Shown: positions 55,425 through 63,337 of the stretch, one piece after another | Position numbering within the stretch: the first letter of the stretch is position 1 | Layout: each line of letters starts with the position of its first letter | Source: Micrococcus porci | GTDB lineage: Bacteria; Actinomycetota; Actinomycetes; Actinomycetales; Micrococcaceae | Assembly: GCF_020097155.1 (NCBI RefSeq) | Contig: NZ_CP083691.1 | Span: 1,178,001-1,242,000, forward strand | Length of the DNA stretch: 64,000 nucleotides | Direction of reading: 5' to 3' | Made by a program: the position numbers and the translations under genes | The notes under the pieces: generated by a model | Database searches by the model: none | Told to the model about the DNA's origin: nothing | Seen by the model: the letters and a program-made list of their open reading frames with translations, nothing else

Positions 55425-57269
55425 ATGACGAGCGGGCAGATGGAACGGCGCATGAGTTGGCGAACGATTCGCACGGAGGCGGGTTCGGCTGTGCTCCTGG
55501 TCGTCGTCACAGCGGTCGCCCTGCTCTGGGCGAACTCGCCACTCTCCGAGGCCTATTTCGGGCTGTGGGATGTCGAGATCGGGTTCGATGTCGGCGGGTT
55601 CGGACTGCACATGAACCTGCACCACTGGATCAACGACGGCCTCATGATGACCTTCTTCCTCGTCGTTGGCCTCGAGGTGCGGCAGGAGTTCGCGCATGGG
55701 ACGCTCCGAGACGCCAGCCGCGCGCGTCTCGCGTTGATCGCTGGCGTCGTCGGCGTGGCACTGCCCGCAGTCTTCTACATCCTGATCGTGGCCGCCGCGG
55801 GCGGCGAGGGGCTCGGTGGATGGGGCGCGGTGGTCGGTACCGACACCGCGTTCCTGTTGGGTGCCCTCGCGCTCGTCGGCCCGAAACTCTCCGGCCAGTT
55901 GCGGGTGTTCCTCCTCACCCTCACCGTCGTCGATGACTTCCTCGCCGTCTCCATCATCGGCATCGTCTACAGCGACGAGATCCGGCTCGTTCCGCTGCTG
56001 ATCGCAGGTGCCTGCCTCGTCGGGCTGTGGCTTCTGGGTCGTTCGCGGCAGTGGAGCGCCACACCGTACGTGCTGATTGTCATTGTGCTCTGGTTCGCGA
56101 CCGTGGAATCCGGAGTCCACGCCTCCCTCGCGGGCATGGTCGCAGGACTCCTCATCCCCGCCTACCCGACGCGTCGGCAACAAGTGGTCGAGGCTCGTCA
56201 GCTGTTCCGCGACTTCTGGCAGTCGCCGAGCGCGGCATCGGCCCGCGCAGTCGATCGAGGCTTGGCGCAGGGCATCTCGGTGAATGAACGCATGCACGAG
56301 GTCTTGCGCATGCCCACCGCGCTCGTCATCGTCCCGATCTTCGCGCTCGCGAACGCCGGCGTCGACCTGCGCGGCGGCGTGCTCGTCGATTCCTTCCAGT
56401 CCTCCGTGACGTGGGGAGTCATCGTGGGTCTCGTGCTCGGCAAACTTCTCGGCATCGGTCTCGCCACCTTCGTCGCTGTGAAGCTGGGAGCCGGTCGGCT
56501 GCCCGAGGGTGTCGGGATGGGCAGCGTGTTCGGCGGCGCGGCGCTTTCGGGGATCGGGTTCACCGTGTCGCTCCTGGTGATCGGCCTCGCGTTCGGCTCG
56601 ACGTCCGACCTGGGCCGGCAAGCGACCGTCGGCGTGTTGGTCGCGATGGTGCTCGCGACCGCGCTTGGTTGGCTGATCTTCCGGGTTGCTGCGAAACGCT
56701 GGGGAGAGGAGACGGCAGATCTGCCGATGGTGCTCACACCACCCGTTGATCCTGAAGTCGACCACATCCGCGGACCCGAGGACGCCCAGCTCACGCTCGT
56801 CGAGTACATCGACTTCGAATGCGCGTATTGCGCGCACGCAACGGGTTCCTGGGACGACCTTCGCAGCCGGTTCGGGGACGATCTCCGGTATGTCGTTCGC
56901 CAGCTGCCACATCACCCTCACGGCCCCCTAGCCGCACGAGCGTCGGAGGCGGCATCGAATCAGGGGATGTTCTGGCCGTGGCTGGACTTCGTCTTCACGC
57001 GGCAAGATGCGCTCGAGCGCGAAGATCTAATCCGCTACGCCGAAGAGCTGGGCCTGGATGTCGCCCAGTTCACGGCTGACCTCGACAGTGCCGCCGTAGG
57101 TGCCCGTGTGGAGCGGGATCTCGAAAGCGCCGATGCAAGCGGGGCGCACGCCACCCCGACGTTCTTCGTCGACGGCCGACGGTTGCTGGGCAGCTACGAC
57201 GCTCGAACGCTCACCTCAGCCCTCGAAGCCAGCCGCCGAGGCACACGAACCCAGGAAGTGCGCTCCTGA
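55425..57269 (+). CDS. nhaA: NhaA Na+/H+ antiporter fused to a DsbA-like thioredoxin domain
   Basis: 614 residues. NhaA part (1-430): twelve hydrophobic segments with the ion-binding pair Asp170-Asp171 in 'LTVVDDFLAV', plus 'VGTDTAFLLGALAL' and 'GAALSGIGFTVSLL'. A linker (430-445) leads to a DsbA/FrnE-like fold: 'LTLVEYIDFECAYCAHAT' with CxxC at 466-469, 'RQLPHHPHGPLAARA', and cis-Pro578 in 'ATPTFFVDGRRLLGSYD'. The antiporter exports Na+ at alkaline pH; the fused domain may be a redox sensor or reductase. Fusions of this kind are known in actinobacteria. Leaderless (TATGCT 55413-55418). Lower third-position G+C than core genes. Confidence 0.94.
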   Translation: MTSGQMERRMSWRTIRTEAGSAVLLVVVTAVALLWANSPLSEAYFGLWDVEIGFDVGGFGLHMNLHHWINDGLMMTFFLVVGLEVRQEFAHGTLRDASRARLALIAGVVGVALPAVFYILIVAAAGGEGLGGWGAVVGTDTAFLLGALALVGPKLSGQLRVFLLTLTVVDDFLAVSIIGIVYSDEIRLVPLLIAGACLVGLWLLGRSRQWSATPYVLIVIVLWFATVESGVHASLAGMVAGLLIPAYPTRRQQVVEARQLFRDFWQSPSAASARAVDRGLAQGISVNERMHEVLRMPTALVIVPIFALANAGVDLRGGVLVDSFQSSVTWGVIVGLVLGKLLGIGLATFVAVKLGAGRLPEGVGMGSVFGGAALSGIGFTVSLLVIGLAFGSTSDLGRQATVGVLVAMVLATALGWLIFRVAAKRWGEETADLPMVLTPPVDPEVDHIRGPEDAQLTLVEYIDFECAYCAHATGSWDDLRSRFGDDLRYVVRQLPHHPHGPLAARASEAASNQGMFWPWLDFVFTRQDALEREDLIRYAEELGLDVAQFTADLDSAAVGARVERDLESADASGAHATPTFFVDGRRLLGSYDARTLTSALEASRRGTRTQEVRS

Positions 57270-57303
57270 GCCGTCAGGCGTCGCGGGGCGCGTCGGTACA
57301 CCT

Positions 57304-57405
57304 GCCCGAGCGAACAAGAACACGGGGCTGGTGCAGGTACGCGAACCTGGCGCCCGGTTGAACCAGATCGCGAAGGACTTCGGCATCAGCGAGTCCTGTC
57401 TGACG
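57304..57405 (+). pseudogene. Transposase OrfA-like HTH remnant
   Basis: In one frame this reads 'ARLNQIAKDFGISESCL', the helix-turn-helix of IS3-type OrfA transposases, and loses similarity at both ends. No inverted repeats or OrfB are present. It marks an old insertion between the NhaA gene and the SCO1664 gene. Confidence 0.5.
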
Positions 57406-57416
57406 CCTCAGGCCCG

Positions 57417-58199
57417 TCAGAAGAGCGGCCAGGGCACGGCCGGCGTCCGGCCGCTCGGGGCAGGGAAGATCCCGTCGTCGAGCAACCGGGCACCGCGTTC
57501 GGCAAGGGCTTCGACTTCCTCGGCACTGAGCAGCTCCGCCAGCCCCCGCCCCAGCTCACCATCGAGCCCGTCGAGAACCCGGCCGACGCCGTCGCGCTCC
57601 TCCTCGCTCAGCGCCTCGCCCAGCCACCCCCACAGCACGGTGCGCAGCTTGCCCGCTACATGGAACGTGAGCCCGTGGTCCACCCCGTACCGGTGACCAC
57701 CGGGCATGGCGAGGATGTGGGCGCCCTTGCGGTCGGCGTTGTTGACGATCACGTCGAACACCGCCATGCGGCGCAGCGCCGCTGAGTTCTCGTGGGCCAG
57801 GGCCAGCCTGCGCCCTTCCTCGTCCTCGCCCTCCAGGATTGTGAGCCACCCCGCGGCCGGCACCTCGTCCGCCGGGAACAGGTCCACGGCGTCCTGCTCA
57901 GGATCCTGCTCCTGCCAGAGCTGCACCATCCCCTCGCCGAACGGGCCGTCGCGCAACCACGTGCGCGGCACGATCTCCCACCCCAGCGCTTCGGACACCA
58001 GGTGCGCGGCCACCTCGCGGCGGGCCAGGGTTCCGGCGGGGAAGTCCCACAGCGGGGCCTCGCCCGCCACCGGCTTGTAGACCACCGGGGTGTCACCGAT
58101 CGCGCCGAGAAACGTGGCGTTGGACGCCGTCGTGATGCGGCCCGTGAGCGTCAGCTCCCCGTCCACCAGCTCGCCGGCGGGCACGTCCGCGGCGCTCAT
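57417..58199 (-). CDS. SCO1664 family protein
   Basis: 260 residues. 'GALWDFPAGTL'-like 'APLWDFPAGTLARREVAAHLVSEALGWEIVPRT', 'MAVFDVIVNNADRKGAHIL' and 'YGVDHGLTFHV' resemble a PI3/4-kinase-like phosphotransferase fold (catalytic NNADRKG and VDHGL). Actinobacteria carry it next to DUF3090 and an MSMEG_4193 phosphomutase, often with mshC; mshC is not here. The ATG overlaps the DUF3090 stop (TGATG). Function unproven. Confidence 0.9.
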   Translation of the reverse strand: MSAADVPAGELVDGELTLTGRITTASNATFLGAIGDTPVVYKPVAGEAPLWDFPAGTLARREVAAHLVSEALGWEIVPRTWLRDGPFGEGMVQLWQEQDPEQDAVDLFPADEVPAAGWLTILEGEDEEGRRLALAHENSAALRRMAVFDVIVNNADRKGAHILAMPGGHRYGVDHGLTFHVAGKLRTVLWGWLGEALSEEERDGVGRVLDGLDGELGRGLAELLSAEEVEALAERGARLLDDGIFPAPSGRTPAVPWPLF

Positions 58200-58741
58200 C
58201 AGGAGTCGGGGAGAGTGCAGTCGTGGCCGTCGGGGTCGATGGGCTGACCGCAGTCCGAGCAGATCGGTCGCCCGGCGTCCACGACCTCCCGGGTGCGCCG
58301 GGCGAACGCCCGGGCGGCGCCGACGGGCATCCGCACGCGCACGGCTTCCGCGTCCGTCTCGAGCACCGGGTCGGCGTCGTCGTCGGTCAGCGGGTGGGCG
58401 TCGATGAGCACCTGCGCGGTCGTGGGGTCCCAGCCCAGTCCGATGGCCCCCACCCGGAACCACTCCTGTACCGGGTCCAGCGGATCGTTGTCCACGAGTT
58501 CCACGGGCGTGCTGGCCGGGACGCTGTGCGGGTTGCCGTCCAGCGCCATCAGATCGTCGAGGATCTCGTCGATCATCTCCGCCATCAGGGCGGACTGCTG
58601 CTTCTCCAGGGCCAGGCTCACCAGCCGGGGCCCGGTGCGCACCTGCAGGTAGAACGTGCGGGCTCCGGGACGCCCGAGCGTCCCGATCACGACTCGATCC
58701 GGCCAGTCGAACTCATGGGCGGGGGCAGGTGCATCAGTCAT
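58199..58741 (-). CDS. DUF3090 family protein
   Basis: 180 residues. 'VIGTLGRPGARTFYLQVR', 'LVSLALEKQQSALMAEMIDEILDDL' and the C-terminal zinc-ribbon-like 'CSDCGQPIDPDGHDC' are the DUF3090 pattern (YggS-unrelated, often annotated as repeat-less conserved protein). Middle gene of the SCO1664/DUF3090/phosphomutase set; overlaps both neighbours. Biochemical role unknown. Confidence 0.93.
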   Translation of the reverse strand: MTDAPAPAHEFDWPDRVVIGTLGRPGARTFYLQVRTGPRLVSLALEKQQSALMAEMIDEILDDLMALDGNPHSVPASTPVELVDNDPLDPVQEWFRVGAIGLGWDPTTAQVLIDAHPLTDDDADPVLETDAEAVRVRMPVGAARAFARRTREVVDAGRPICSDCGQPIDPDGHDCTLPDS

Positions 58742-59463
58742 GTCACGATCCTAGGCGTCTGCTCGTCCACCGCGCCGGGGCCGGTGCCCGCGCCGCCGCC
58801 CACCGGGGCGTCGTCGGACGGGCCGAGGCTCGAGAGCCAGGACAGGTCCCCGGCGTCGGTATTGGTGGCCCAGACCCGCGGTCGGCTCGGCCCGTAGCTC
58901 ACGATGGACACGGAGGCGGGACCCACCTCGATCCGCTGGAACAGATCCAGGTGCGTGCCTAGCGCGTCGGCCAGGATCGACTTGATGACGTCCCCGTGGC
59001 TCACCGCCACCCACACCGCCCCGGGCCCGTGCTCGGCCTCGACCGCGGCGTCGTGCCGGCGGATCGCCGCCACCGCGCGGGCCTGCATGCCCGCCATGGA
59101 CTCCCCGCCGGGGAAGACGACGGCGGACGGCTGGGTCTGCACCGTCGCCCACAGGGGCTCGGTGGCCAGGTCGCTGAGCGCGCGCCCCTGCCACTGGCCG
59201 TAGTCGCACTCGGTGAGGTCGTCGTCGACCAGGGAGGGCACCGCCCCCGACTGGCGATCGAGGAGGGCGCGGGCCGTCTGCGCGCACCGCTCCAGGGGAC
59301 TGGCCACCACCGCGGCCACGGGCACGGCCGCGACCCGATCCGCGGTGCGGGCCGCCTGCTCCCGTCCGTGATCGTCCAGGCTGACCCCGGGGGTGCGGCC
59401 CGCCAGCAGTCCGGTCGCGTTGGCCGTGGTGCGGCCGTGCCGCACGAGAAGTACCGTCGCCAT
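58738..59463 (-). CDS. Histidine phosphatase family protein (MSMEG_4193-type putative phosphomutase)
   Basis: 241 residues. 'VLLVRHGRTTANATGLLAGR' (catalytic RHG), 'ASPLERCAQTARALL', 'ECDYGQWQG' and second catalytic His in 'VWVAVSHGDVIKSILADALG'. First gene of the three-gene operon. ATG 59463 is preferred over GTG 59466 because TAGGCT (rc of 59470-59475) lies exactly seven bases upstream, giving a leaderless message. Substrate unknown. Confidence 0.93.
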   Translation of the reverse strand: MATVLLVRHGRTTANATGLLAGRTPGVSLDDHGREQAARTADRVAAVPVAAVVASPLERCAQTARALLDRQSGAVPSLVDDDLTECDYGQWQGRALSDLATEPLWATVQTQPSAVVFPGGESMAGMQARAVAAIRRHDAAVEAEHGPGAVWVAVSHGDVIKSILADALGTHLDLFQRIEVGPASVSIVSYGPSRPRVWATNTDAGDLSWLSSLGPSDDAPVGGGAGTGPGAVDEQTPRIVT

Positions 59464-59493
59464 CACTCCAGCCTACTCACGCGGCGGAGCGCC

Positions 59494-59880
59494 TCAACGC
59501 GACGGGTCACGGGGCAGAGGAGTCCACCGCAGGGTGAGGCCCTCGACGGCGGCCAGCGCCGCGTGGGCATCGTCGGCGGCGTCCTCCAGCCCGTCCGCCA
59601 CGTCTTCACCCGCCGAGGTGAGCAACAGGACCGCGTGGTCGTCCGCGTCGGGCTGCTCGCCCGGGTCGGCGCGCCAGCCGCCCCTGCCCCGGCCGCCGTC
59701 CTCGTCCCCGGGCAGGGAGCCCAGCCACGCGGCGGCCGCCCGGGCCGCCCCGGGGCCGACGACGTCCAGCCGCAGGGTCGCGGGGGAGCCGTCGTTGCCC
59801 GGCGGGGTGCCCCACAGCCAGTCCAGGTCCACCTGCCACGGCGGGGCGCCCGCGGGGCCGCCCGGGGACGGAGGCTGCAT
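59494..59880 (-). CDS. Hypothetical protein linked to Dyp peroxidase
   Basis: 128 residues. Pro/Gly-rich start ('PPWQVDLDWLWGTPPG'), acidic middle and end 'LAAVEGLTLRWTPLPRDPSR'. No known family recognised and no signal peptide. Its ATG overlaps the Dyp peroxidase stop by one base (TGATG; GTG 59883 is an alternative), so it is probably made with the peroxidase. Confidence 0.7.
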   Translation of the reverse strand: MQPPSPGGPAGAPPWQVDLDWLWGTPPGNDGSPATLRLDVVGPGAARAAAAWLGSLPGDEDGGRGRGGWRADPGEQPDADDHAVLLLTSAGEDVADGLEDAADDAHAALAAVEGLTLRWTPLPRDPSR

Positions 59881-61286
59881 CACGCCTCGGCGTCCGACTG
59901 GTCCGACGTCCAGCCCGCCTCACCGATCCACCGCAGGGCGCGGAGCGAGGGCATGAAGAGGTACTCGCCTCCGGCCATCCGGTTGAAGGTGGTGATGCCG
60001 TTGATGCGCTTGCGGGCCGGCTCGGCGGGGATGGTGAACCGTCCCTGCGTCGGGTCGTCCTCGTGCAGACCGACGATCGGATCCCGCTCGGAGCCGAGGT
60101 CGACGAAGTTGCCGCCGTTGATCCACTCCTGCTGCATGAACTCGATCGTGTCGAAGGCCCGGGCGCTGATGAAGATGAAGTAGATCCCGCGGTCCTCCTT
60201 CGCGTCGTCGGCCGAGGTCACCTCCGGCGACCACCCGGGACCGTAGGTCGAGGAGCGCCGGATGATCCGCTTGATGTTCACGTCCGTCATGATCGACAGG
60301 TCGCTGTCCCGCGGGTTCAGGCGACGCATGTGGCTCGAGTGCGGGCACATCAGGCCCTTCGGGTCGTCCTCGAAGGTGAAGTCGTTGCGCCGCTCCGGGT
60401 CGTTGCCCAGCGCCTCGTCGTCGTGATCCGGGGAGAGCACGAGCGGGGCGCCGCTGCGCCACCGGCCGAACATCTTCGCGGCGATCCGGTGCTGCTCCTC
60501 CGGGTCCGGGCTCTGCGAGGCGAGGTACTCGTTGAAGGCGCCCACCCGACTGGCGAACTTGCGCAGCACCACGTAGGTCCCGTTGCGGCCCAGCACGTCC
60601 GGCTGTGGCACGGCCAGCGGGGAGCCGGTCTCGCTGTTCTCGCCCAGGATGAACTCGCCGGCGGAGATGGAGCGCTCCTGGCCCGGCTGGGGCCGCACCC
60701 CGCTGCCGGCCACCGTCGGCTGCGAGATGGAGTCCCGGAAGCCGAAGGGGTTCTTGTTCAGCTCGTCGACCCCGAACCGGTGGGTGGCCACCAGGGTCAC
60801 TCCGGTGGAGTGATCCAGCACCTGCTGCGCCTGGTCCAGGGCGGCGTCCAGGGCGTCGGCGTCGGCCGCGTAGATCGTCAGCGCGATGTGGCAGGCGTCC
60901 TGGGTGAACGCCTCGTCCCAGTGCTCCGGGGCGTTCGGCCCGGTGTCCATGAGCTGCTGGGCGCGGGCGGCCATCCCCTGCTGGTAGGGCAGCGGGAAGC
61001 TGGCCAGGGGGTCCTCGGGCAGCCCCAGGGCGCGCAGGCCGGCGAAGCTGATCGCCACGCCGGTCCAGGACTGCAGGTCGTCGGCCCAGTCCTGCGCGGA
61101 GGTCACGTGCTCGGCCAGGCGACGGACGAAGTCCCGGCCGCCTTCGGCCTCCTCCACGGTCAGCATGGCGTGGGCGCCGACGTAGGGCTCGGGCCGCTCC
61201 CGCAACACCAGGCCCTGGATGTCGTCCAGGTGCAGCTCGACGCGCTCCCGCTCGAAACGTTCCTTCAGGTCCTTGAGCACGCCCAT
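59880..61286 (-). CDS. Dyp-type heme peroxidase
   Basis: 468 residues, in the range of the longer Dyp classes. Distal Asp185 lies in 'FGFRDSISQP' (canonical GFxDGxxxP; the Gly is Ser here) and the proximal heme His is His319 in 'HSSHMRRLNPRD'. The start 'DDIQGLVLRERPEPYVGAHAML' is typical. No Tat or Sec signal, so cytoplasmic, or loaded into a nanocompartment, though no encapsulin gene is in the window. It lies directly after the unknown 231-residue gene (stop 61288). Confidence 0.92.
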   Translation of the reverse strand: MGVLKDLKERFERERVELHLDDIQGLVLRERPEPYVGAHAMLTVEEAEGGRDFVRRLAEHVTSAQDWADDLQSWTGVAISFAGLRALGLPEDPLASFPLPYQQGMAARAQQLMDTGPNAPEHWDEAFTQDACHIALTIYAADADALDAALDQAQQVLDHSTGVTLVATHRFGVDELNKNPFGFRDSISQPTVAGSGVRPQPGQERSISAGEFILGENSETGSPLAVPQPDVLGRNGTYVVLRKFASRVGAFNEYLASQSPDPEEQHRIAAKMFGRWRSGAPLVLSPDHDDEALGNDPERRNDFTFEDDPKGLMCPHSSHMRRLNPRDSDLSIMTDVNIKRIIRRSSTYGPGWSPEVTSADDAKEDRGIYFIFISARAFDTIEFMQQEWINGGNFVDLGSERDPIVGLHEDDPTQGRFTIPAEPARKRINGITTFNRMAGGEYLFMPSLRALRWIGEAGWTSDQSDAEA

Positions 61287-61287
61287 C

Positions 61288-61983
61288 TCAGTAGTCCACC
61301 GCCTCGGGGGTGGAGATCGCGTCGGTGAGCTGCTTCAGGGCGGCCGCCGTGTCCTCGTCCAGGTCGGTGCGCCCGGCCATCTGGTCCAGGAAGGTGTTCA
61401 CCGCGTCCTCGGTGCGCTGCAGTCGGCGCGTGTCCACCACGGTGACCTGCGGGTTCGCCACGAACCACCCGGAGGCAGTGATCTGGTGGTCGGCGATGAA
61501 GTCCTTCACGGTCGGGCTGTCGATGCCCGGCCACCCCTCCACGTTCTGGAAGAGGAGGTCCATCAGCTCGGGGATCTTGGTGGCGAAGTCGTTGATGTAC
61601 GCGTCCCAGTCGCCGTCGTAGGCCGTGGCGAAGAGGATGCGGGTGTTGTCGTCGAAGAAGACGAAGCGCATGTCGTGGAGCGTGGACACGCGCTGGGCGC
61701 CGTCCATGTTGCCGCGGGTCAGGTCGAAGATCCGCTGCAGCCGTTCGGCGCCGCCCGGCTTGAGGCGGGCGATGGCGGTCAGCTCCGAGACCTTGCCCGA
61801 GCGCATCCCCACGCGGCCGGCGGACTCGGCGGTGCCGGACAGGTTCGGGTTGTGCTTACGGATCATCGCCTCGAGGGCGATCTTGGCCAGCGTGGGGGCG
61901 TCCTGGGCGACGTCCTCGACGGCGCGCTTGACGGCGTCGAGGCGGCTCTCGTCTTGGAGCCGGGGGTCTGAGCGGTCAGTCAT
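61288..61983 (-). CDS. Conserved hypothetical protein between catalase-like and Dyp genes
   Basis: 231 residues, soluble. A helical start is followed by 'AIARLKPGGAERLQRIFD', 'LHDMRFVFFDDNTRILFATAYDGDWDAYINDFATKIPELMD' (core FATAYDGDWDAYINDF) and 'ASGWFVANPQVTVVDTRRL'. The alternating beta/alpha pattern suggests a ferredoxin-like dimeric alpha-beta barrel of the kind that builds Dyp and chlorite dismutase folds, but no heme ligand is obvious. One base separates it from the peroxidase start. Function unknown. Confidence 0.75.
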   Translation of the reverse strand: MTDRSDPRLQDESRLDAVKRAVEDVAQDAPTLAKIALEAMIRKHNPNLSGTAESAGRVGMRSGKVSELTAIARLKPGGAERLQRIFDLTRGNMDGAQRVSTLHDMRFVFFDDNTRILFATAYDGDWDAYINDFATKIPELMDLLFQNVEGWPGIDSPTVKDFIADHQITASGWFVANPQVTVVDTRRLQRTEDAVNTFLDQMAGRTDLDEDTAAALKQLTDAISTPEAVDY

Positions 61984-62036
61984 GGGGTCCTCCTTCGAGA
62001 ATCCTTAGGGGTGGGTGGTGAGGGGCGAGGCCGGGA

Positions 62037-63125
62037 TCAGTCTGGGATCTCGTCGAGCGACGTCGGCTCGGGGGCCGGACGGTCGTTGAACTCGTGGCGG
62101 AAGCGAGTGGACTGCTCATAGGCGCGCTTGCGGACGCGCATGATGGAGCCCAGCGGCTGGTGCTCGACCACGCCGTTCCACGGGTTGAAGGTGAGGGCAT
62201 CGTCGCCGTAGACGCGGCGGGGATGGCTGTAGCTCTCCTGCGCCTCGATGCGCAGGGTGGCGACGGGCTGGTGCGGGGCCTCCTCCTCGTCCCACAGGAC
62301 GGAGGCGTCCTCCACCGGCATGCGCTCCGCGTCGGTCGCCAGCTGCGCCCGCAGGACGTACTCTGCGCTCTCACGGGAGAAGAAGTCGGCGACGATCTCG
62401 CTGATCGAGGAGAAGTCCTTCACCTTCATGTCCTGGCCGGTCAGGGCGCGCACGTTCGCGGACGCCGGGGCCAGCGAGATCTTCGCGACGTGGTCCCCGT
62501 AGCGCAGGGCGCCCTGGGTGAAGTACGTCTCGCCGAGGACGTGGGCGTTGTCCCGCCCCAGGCCTTCCAAGGTGGCGCTGGGGGTCCCCCCGACGGTCTC
62601 CACCGCGCCCCGGACCACGCGCGCGGCGCCCGTCGTCAGGCGCTGCAGCAGCTCGGGGGACTGGGAGTTCTTCTCCAGCAGCCCCAGCATCTCCTGGTAG
62701 CGGGCCACGGTGCCGAAGGCGAGCGTCGGGAAGTTCACCATGAGGAAGTCCTGATTGTGGCTGTCCAGATCCGGCAGCAGCCGCTTGCCCTCCACGCCGA
62801 GCACCTTCAGGGCCCAGCCCCGCGGGGCGGGAGTGCGGTCGGTGTGGATGTCCCCGGGCGCTGAGGAGAGCCGCGCCACCGCCTCGTAGGTGCCCGGACG
62901 GGCGAAGATGCCCTGCGCCAGCTCGGGAGCCAGGCCCTCGTGCACCTCCAGCGTGGCCTTGAGGACGGCGTGGCTCTTGGCGTGGGCGTCGCGGTGGGCG
63001 TGCTTGTGCTCTCCCGCCGTGCGGCGCTGTGCCGCGCCCATCTGGGCCAGGATCTCGCGGGTCAGGTCCTCCTCGCGGTCGACCGAGTGCTCGATGTCGG
63101 GCGTGTACGTCACCGGTTCAGTCAT
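62037..63125 (-). CDS. Catalase family protein (small, SrpA-like heme peroxidase)
   Basis: 362 residues, shorter than classical catalase (about 480). 'KSHAVLKATLEVHEGLAPELAQGIFARPGTYEAVARLSS' (core HAVLKATLEV, FARPGTYEAVARLSS), 'RGWALKVLGVEG', 'DFLMVNFPTLAFG' and 'VAKISLAPASAN' correspond to the catalase beta-barrel. No signal peptide. First gene of the operon 59494-63125. Likely a peroxidase, possibly for lipid peroxides, rather than a true catalase. The heme ligand Tyr cannot be placed with confidence. Confidence 0.85.
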   Translation of the reverse strand: MTEPVTYTPDIEHSVDREEDLTREILAQMGAAQRRTAGEHKHAHRDAHAKSHAVLKATLEVHEGLAPELAQGIFARPGTYEAVARLSSAPGDIHTDRTPAPRGWALKVLGVEGKRLLPDLDSHNQDFLMVNFPTLAFGTVARYQEMLGLLEKNSQSPELLQRLTTGAARVVRGAVETVGGTPSATLEGLGRDNAHVLGETYFTQGALRYGDHVAKISLAPASANVRALTGQDMKVKDFSSISEIVADFFSRESAEYVLRAQLATDAERMPVEDASVLWDEEEAPHQPVATLRIEAQESYSHPRRVYGDDALTFNPWNGVVEHQPLGSIMRVRKRAYEQSTRFRHEFNDRPAPEPTSLDEIPD

Positions 63126-63194
63126 CAGTGTGCTCTGCCTTCCCTCTCTGGAGCGCCGTGTGCGCCGCGCGGAGCCGCGCACCTGACCCGTGCG

Positions 63195-63223
63195 ACGCTA
63201 TGACTCTCCCCATGCCAGGGCAA
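63195..63223 (-). promoter_or_regulatory. Promoter of the catalase-like/Dyp operon
   Basis: On the minus strand, TTGCCC (rc of 63218-63223), a 17-base gap and TAGCGT (rc of 63195-63200) form a good housekeeping promoter. The start would be near 63188, giving a leader of about 63 bases that includes GGAAGG before the ATG. Confidence 0.65.
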
Positions 63224-63337
63224 GGAACGAAGCGCGCCGCAGGTCTGGGAGCCCGGGCCCGGGGGCGGTGCCCCGGGGGATCTGTGACAGTGTGGCGGTG
63301 ACCCGCCCCAGGGAAGCGCACCCGAGCCAGGAGAAGC

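Noticed and set aside
59606..59923. Overlapping minus-strand frame across the small gene after Dyp
   Set aside because: Arg/Gly/Pro-rich shadow of the better-supported 59494-59880 gene.
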